From positions 6,636-70,635 of the forward strand of contig CATWDJ010000010.1 of the NCBI GenBank assembly GCA_958349535.1: a stretch of 64,000 bases of DNA, given 5' to 3'. The notes under the pieces were generated by a model. That model was given only the letters and a program-made list of their open reading frames with translations, was not told where the DNA came from and did not search any database. The position numbers and the translations under genes are program-made. The stretch's first letter is position 1. Each line of letters opens with the position of its first letter. This document shows, piece by piece, positions 62,066 to 64,000 of the stretch. This DNA is from Maccoyibacter sp900556645. Lineage in GTDB: Bacteria > Bacillota > Clostridia > Lachnospirales > Lachnospiraceae.

Positions 62066-62626
62066 ATGGAAGATATATTTTATTTAAGACATAGTACAAG
62101 AGAATTTTTGTCACGAGAAATTGAAAAAGAAAAGATAATAGAAATTTTAGATGCAGGTTGTTATGCCCCGTCGTCTAAAAATCGTCAACCGTGGAAATTT
62201 TTAGTATATAGCGGAGAATTAAAAGAACAAGGTATAAGTATATTTGAAAATGTTATATTAAAGAAAAAAGAAAATAATATTAAGATTCCGTATGGTTATG
62301 GTTCTGTTTTAAATTCGATTAAAATTATGCATGAGGCACCGGTTATTATCTATGTAATCAATGAATGTAGTGAGAATGATTTAAAATGTATATCTACTGA
62401 TATTTTATCAATTGGAGCAGCAGTAGAAAACATATTACTTAAAGCAACAACTTTAGGAATTGCATCAATATGTTTGGGCGATATTCGGTATGCATATGAT
62501 GAAATGAAAAAATTTTTAAATGAGAAAAATATGTTAGTGTGTGCAATTGCACTTGGATATGAACGTGAGAATAAAGAAGTTATTAGTAAAACAAATAGAA
62601 AAAAAGCATACAATATTTGTATTTGA
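62066..62626 (+). CDS. nitroreductase-family flavoprotein
   Basis: The 186 residues show the FMN-binding opening RHSTREFLSREIEKEKI, CYAPSSKNRQPWKFLV and the later DILSIGAAVENILLKATTLG with GIASICLGD, all typical of nitroreductases. It starts at ATG 62066 with AAGGGGAAAG. Such enzymes can reduce or oxidise small molecules and also act in RiPP pathways as dehydrogenases. It lies 9 bases after the PP-loop gene. Confidence 0.9.
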   Translation: MEDIFYLRHSTREFLSREIEKEKIIEILDAGCYAPSSKNRQPWKFLVYSGELKEQGISIFENVILKKKENNIKIPYGYGSVLNSIKIMHEAPVIIYVINECSENDLKCISTDILSIGAAVENILLKATTLGIASICLGDIRYAYDEMKKFLNEKNMLVCAIALGYERENKEVISKTNRKKAYNICI

Positions 62627-62654
62627 TTGACTTTTCTATGTAGAGGTAGAAGAT

Positions 62655-63002
62655 TTGTATGTACTGTATCTGCAAAAACGAGTGTTGTTTACCATTCCGA
62701 TTTATGCATTTCATTTGAATGTTTGGATGGTACCGCTGTTATATCTTGTCCAGTTTAGTTTGTTTACCTTGTATGCTCCAATTGAATATGAATTGTTTCA
62801 AAACAATCTGGAACATAAATATCGGGCGAGAGCTTTGTCTTTTCAGAGTATCATGATTTCCTGCTGAGCAATTTTGTTTTATGGATTCAGCAGTGTGATG
62901 GAAATCTATTTTTCGCATGCAGTTACCGTTACGGTGGCATTGGTAATTACCTTTCTGCTTTTGATTGTGTCTACAATTTTTTTGAAGGGAATGTATAAAT
63001 GA
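62655..63002 (+). pseudogene. C-terminal remnant of an MFS transporter
   Basis: A hydrophobic frame (LYLVQFSLFTLYAPIEYELF, KYRARALSFQSIMISC) continues in the same frame after a TGA at 62865-62867 (AILFYGFSSVMEIYF ... STIFLKGMYK) to 63002. The pattern matches the last helices of MFS proteins and resembles the corresponding part of the 53090 transporter. No N-terminal part exists upstream, so this is debris. Confidence 0.75.
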
Positions 63003-63163
63003 CTATATGAGTATCGTTAGAAGTATCGTAAAGTATGTTTTGTATGGATTATGTGACAATAGTATTGTTCTGGTGTAGGTAAGGTAGAATTTTTCGGGAA
63101 AGTGTATGAAATCAAAAATAGCATGGTTTATCTCATATAAAATAAAGAAAAGGCTCAGAAAAC

Positions 63164-63949
63164 ATGAAGAAATACAAAAATCTAAAAGGGGAGTATAATT
63201 TTTATAAGGAGTTAATCGGGTCATCGCTCTCCAGATTTGGAGATGGAATTGACACCATAGCATTTTCAATTCTCATATATCACATTACGGGTTCTACCAT
63301 GTTAGTGGCAACATTGTTTGCCGTCAATGGTCTTCCCAATTTAATATTCAGCATTGTTTCCGGTGCGGTTTCCACCTACAAAGATGAGAAAAAAATTATG
63401 GCAATCTGTGACATAGGAAGAGGATTGTGTGTTACAGCCATTGTTCTGTTATATATATCGGGAAGGATAGAGATATGGCATTTGTATGTCATAACCTTTT
63501 TGAATTCGTCTTTTGAATCCTTTCGGTCACCGGCTTCTGCCGGTATGCTGCCGAAGATTTTAAGGGAGGAATTGAGAGAAGAGGGCTTGGCATTGGAAAC
63601 CAGTTCCATGAAGCTTATGGAAGTATTCGGTCTGGCAATCGCAGCTACGATTATCGGATGGGGAGGATTAGAAGCGGCACTTATGATAGATGCATTAACC
63701 TTTTTGGTTTGTGGTATCTTGGTAATGACCATGAAGGTAGAGAAAAAGCCCTATCAGAAATTGGAGTTTTCAAAAGGGGTAAAGGATATTCAAGAGGGAT
63801 TCCAATATGTAAAGCTACATAAGAAAGTGTTAAGCATTTGTATTTTTACCTGTATCATAAATATTGCATTTATTCCCATTAACGTATATCAGGTGCCTTA
63901 TGTGGAAGATATTTTAAAGGGACAGGATATGATGTTATCTGTTATGTGA
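63164..63949 (+). CDS. MFS transporter, truncated at its C-terminus
   Basis: The 261 residues contain about seven hydrophobic segments. The start KNLKGEYNFYKELIGSSLSR is typical of MFS efflux proteins, and the middle has a cytoplasmic loop with KKPYQKLEFSKGVKDIQEGF. A full protein would be about 400 residues. It ends in VEDILKGQDMMLSVM and a stop at the point where a GC-rich, structured sequence begins, so the gene seems to be interrupted. Confidence 0.8.
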   Translation: MKKYKNLKGEYNFYKELIGSSLSRFGDGIDTIAFSILIYHITGSTMLVATLFAVNGLPNLIFSIVSGAVSTYKDEKKIMAICDIGRGLCVTAIVLLYISGRIEIWHLYVITFLNSSFESFRSPASAGMLPKILREELREEGLALETSSMKLMEVFGLAIAATIIGWGGLEAALMIDALTFLVCGILVMTMKVEKKPYQKLEFSKGVKDIQEGFQYVKLHKKVLSICIFTCIINIAFIPINVYQVPYVEDILKGQDMMLSVM

Positions 63950-64000
63950 ATATTACGTTGCGGCGGAGCCGCCTGTCCGGTGTGGCGAGAGCCACCTTTC
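63950..64000. other. GC-rich structured sequence at the window edge
   Basis: GGCGGAGCCGCC and GTGGCGAGAGCCAC form two adjacent hairpins, the second with a GAGA loop of the GNRA type. Composition changes sharply from the gene before it. It may be the end of an inserted element such as a group II intron or IS, but too little is visible. Confidence 0.45.

Overview
The window looks like a chromosomal segment of a low-GC, spore-lineage Clostridia member, most likely Lachnospiraceae. The support is the yaaO-yaaR-holB-ricT-trmN6-rsmI block, spmA/spmB, a Firmicutes-type PhoP/PhoR and pst locus, rpsF-ssb-rpsR-gdpP-rplI-dnaB, a MecA adaptor, tRNA genes without encoded CCA, and strong AGGAGG-type ribosome sites. 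The family-level call is inference from gene content; no 16S gene is present.

Positions 1-50275 are ordinary core genome. In order: tRNA-Lys and pepT; a complete phosphate regulon (pstSCAB-phoU, a small membrane protein, a Na/Pi cotransporter, phoP-phoR) with 11-bp-spaced PhoP boxes; an EAL-CBS-GGDEF protein; gph and trmB; a D,D-carboxypeptidase; an AbiE-like toxin-antitoxin pair; a mobA-like gene; the yaaO-to-rsmI block; a DUF885 lipoprotein; spmAB; tRNA-fMet; a dipeptidase; a sirtuin; the rpsF-ssb-rpsR and gdpP-rplI-dnaB genes; a MerR-type gene, ferredoxin, DUF1858 and mecA; cell-wall hydrolases; a TsaC protein fused to a phosphatase-like domain that has lost its nucleophile; upp; dCMP deaminase; and a full F1Fo ATP synthase operon whose c subunit carries the sodium-binding signature.

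Right after the atpC terminator the base composition becomes visibly much more AT-rich, and an accessory island runs to the end of the window. It starts with two overlapping XRE-TPR regulators of the RRNPP (peptide-sensing) type. A 46-codon gene for a secreted peptide lies antisense to the 3' end of the second regulator. A perfect 15-bp inverted repeat sits beside this peptide's promoter. Next come an MFS transporter, a 42-residue putative RiPP precursor ending in a two-cysteine, two-asparagine tail, and a packed operon of three radical SAM/SPASM enzymes interleaved with three PqqD-like (RRE) proteins, two of which have an additional N-terminal domain. A broken IS3-type element then separates this set from an unrecognised 137-aa protein, a PP-loop ATPase with a zinc-ribbon start, and a nitroreductase. 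The island ends in MFS transporter debris and an MFS gene cut off by a GC-rich structured sequence at the window edge.

My reading is that the island is a quorum-sensing-controlled radical SAM RiPP system, similar in logic to streptococcal Rgg/SHP-controlled RaS-RiPPs but with three maturases, three recognition proteins and an unfamiliar precursor. The regulatory link and the product are inference; the gene parts are visible in the sequence.
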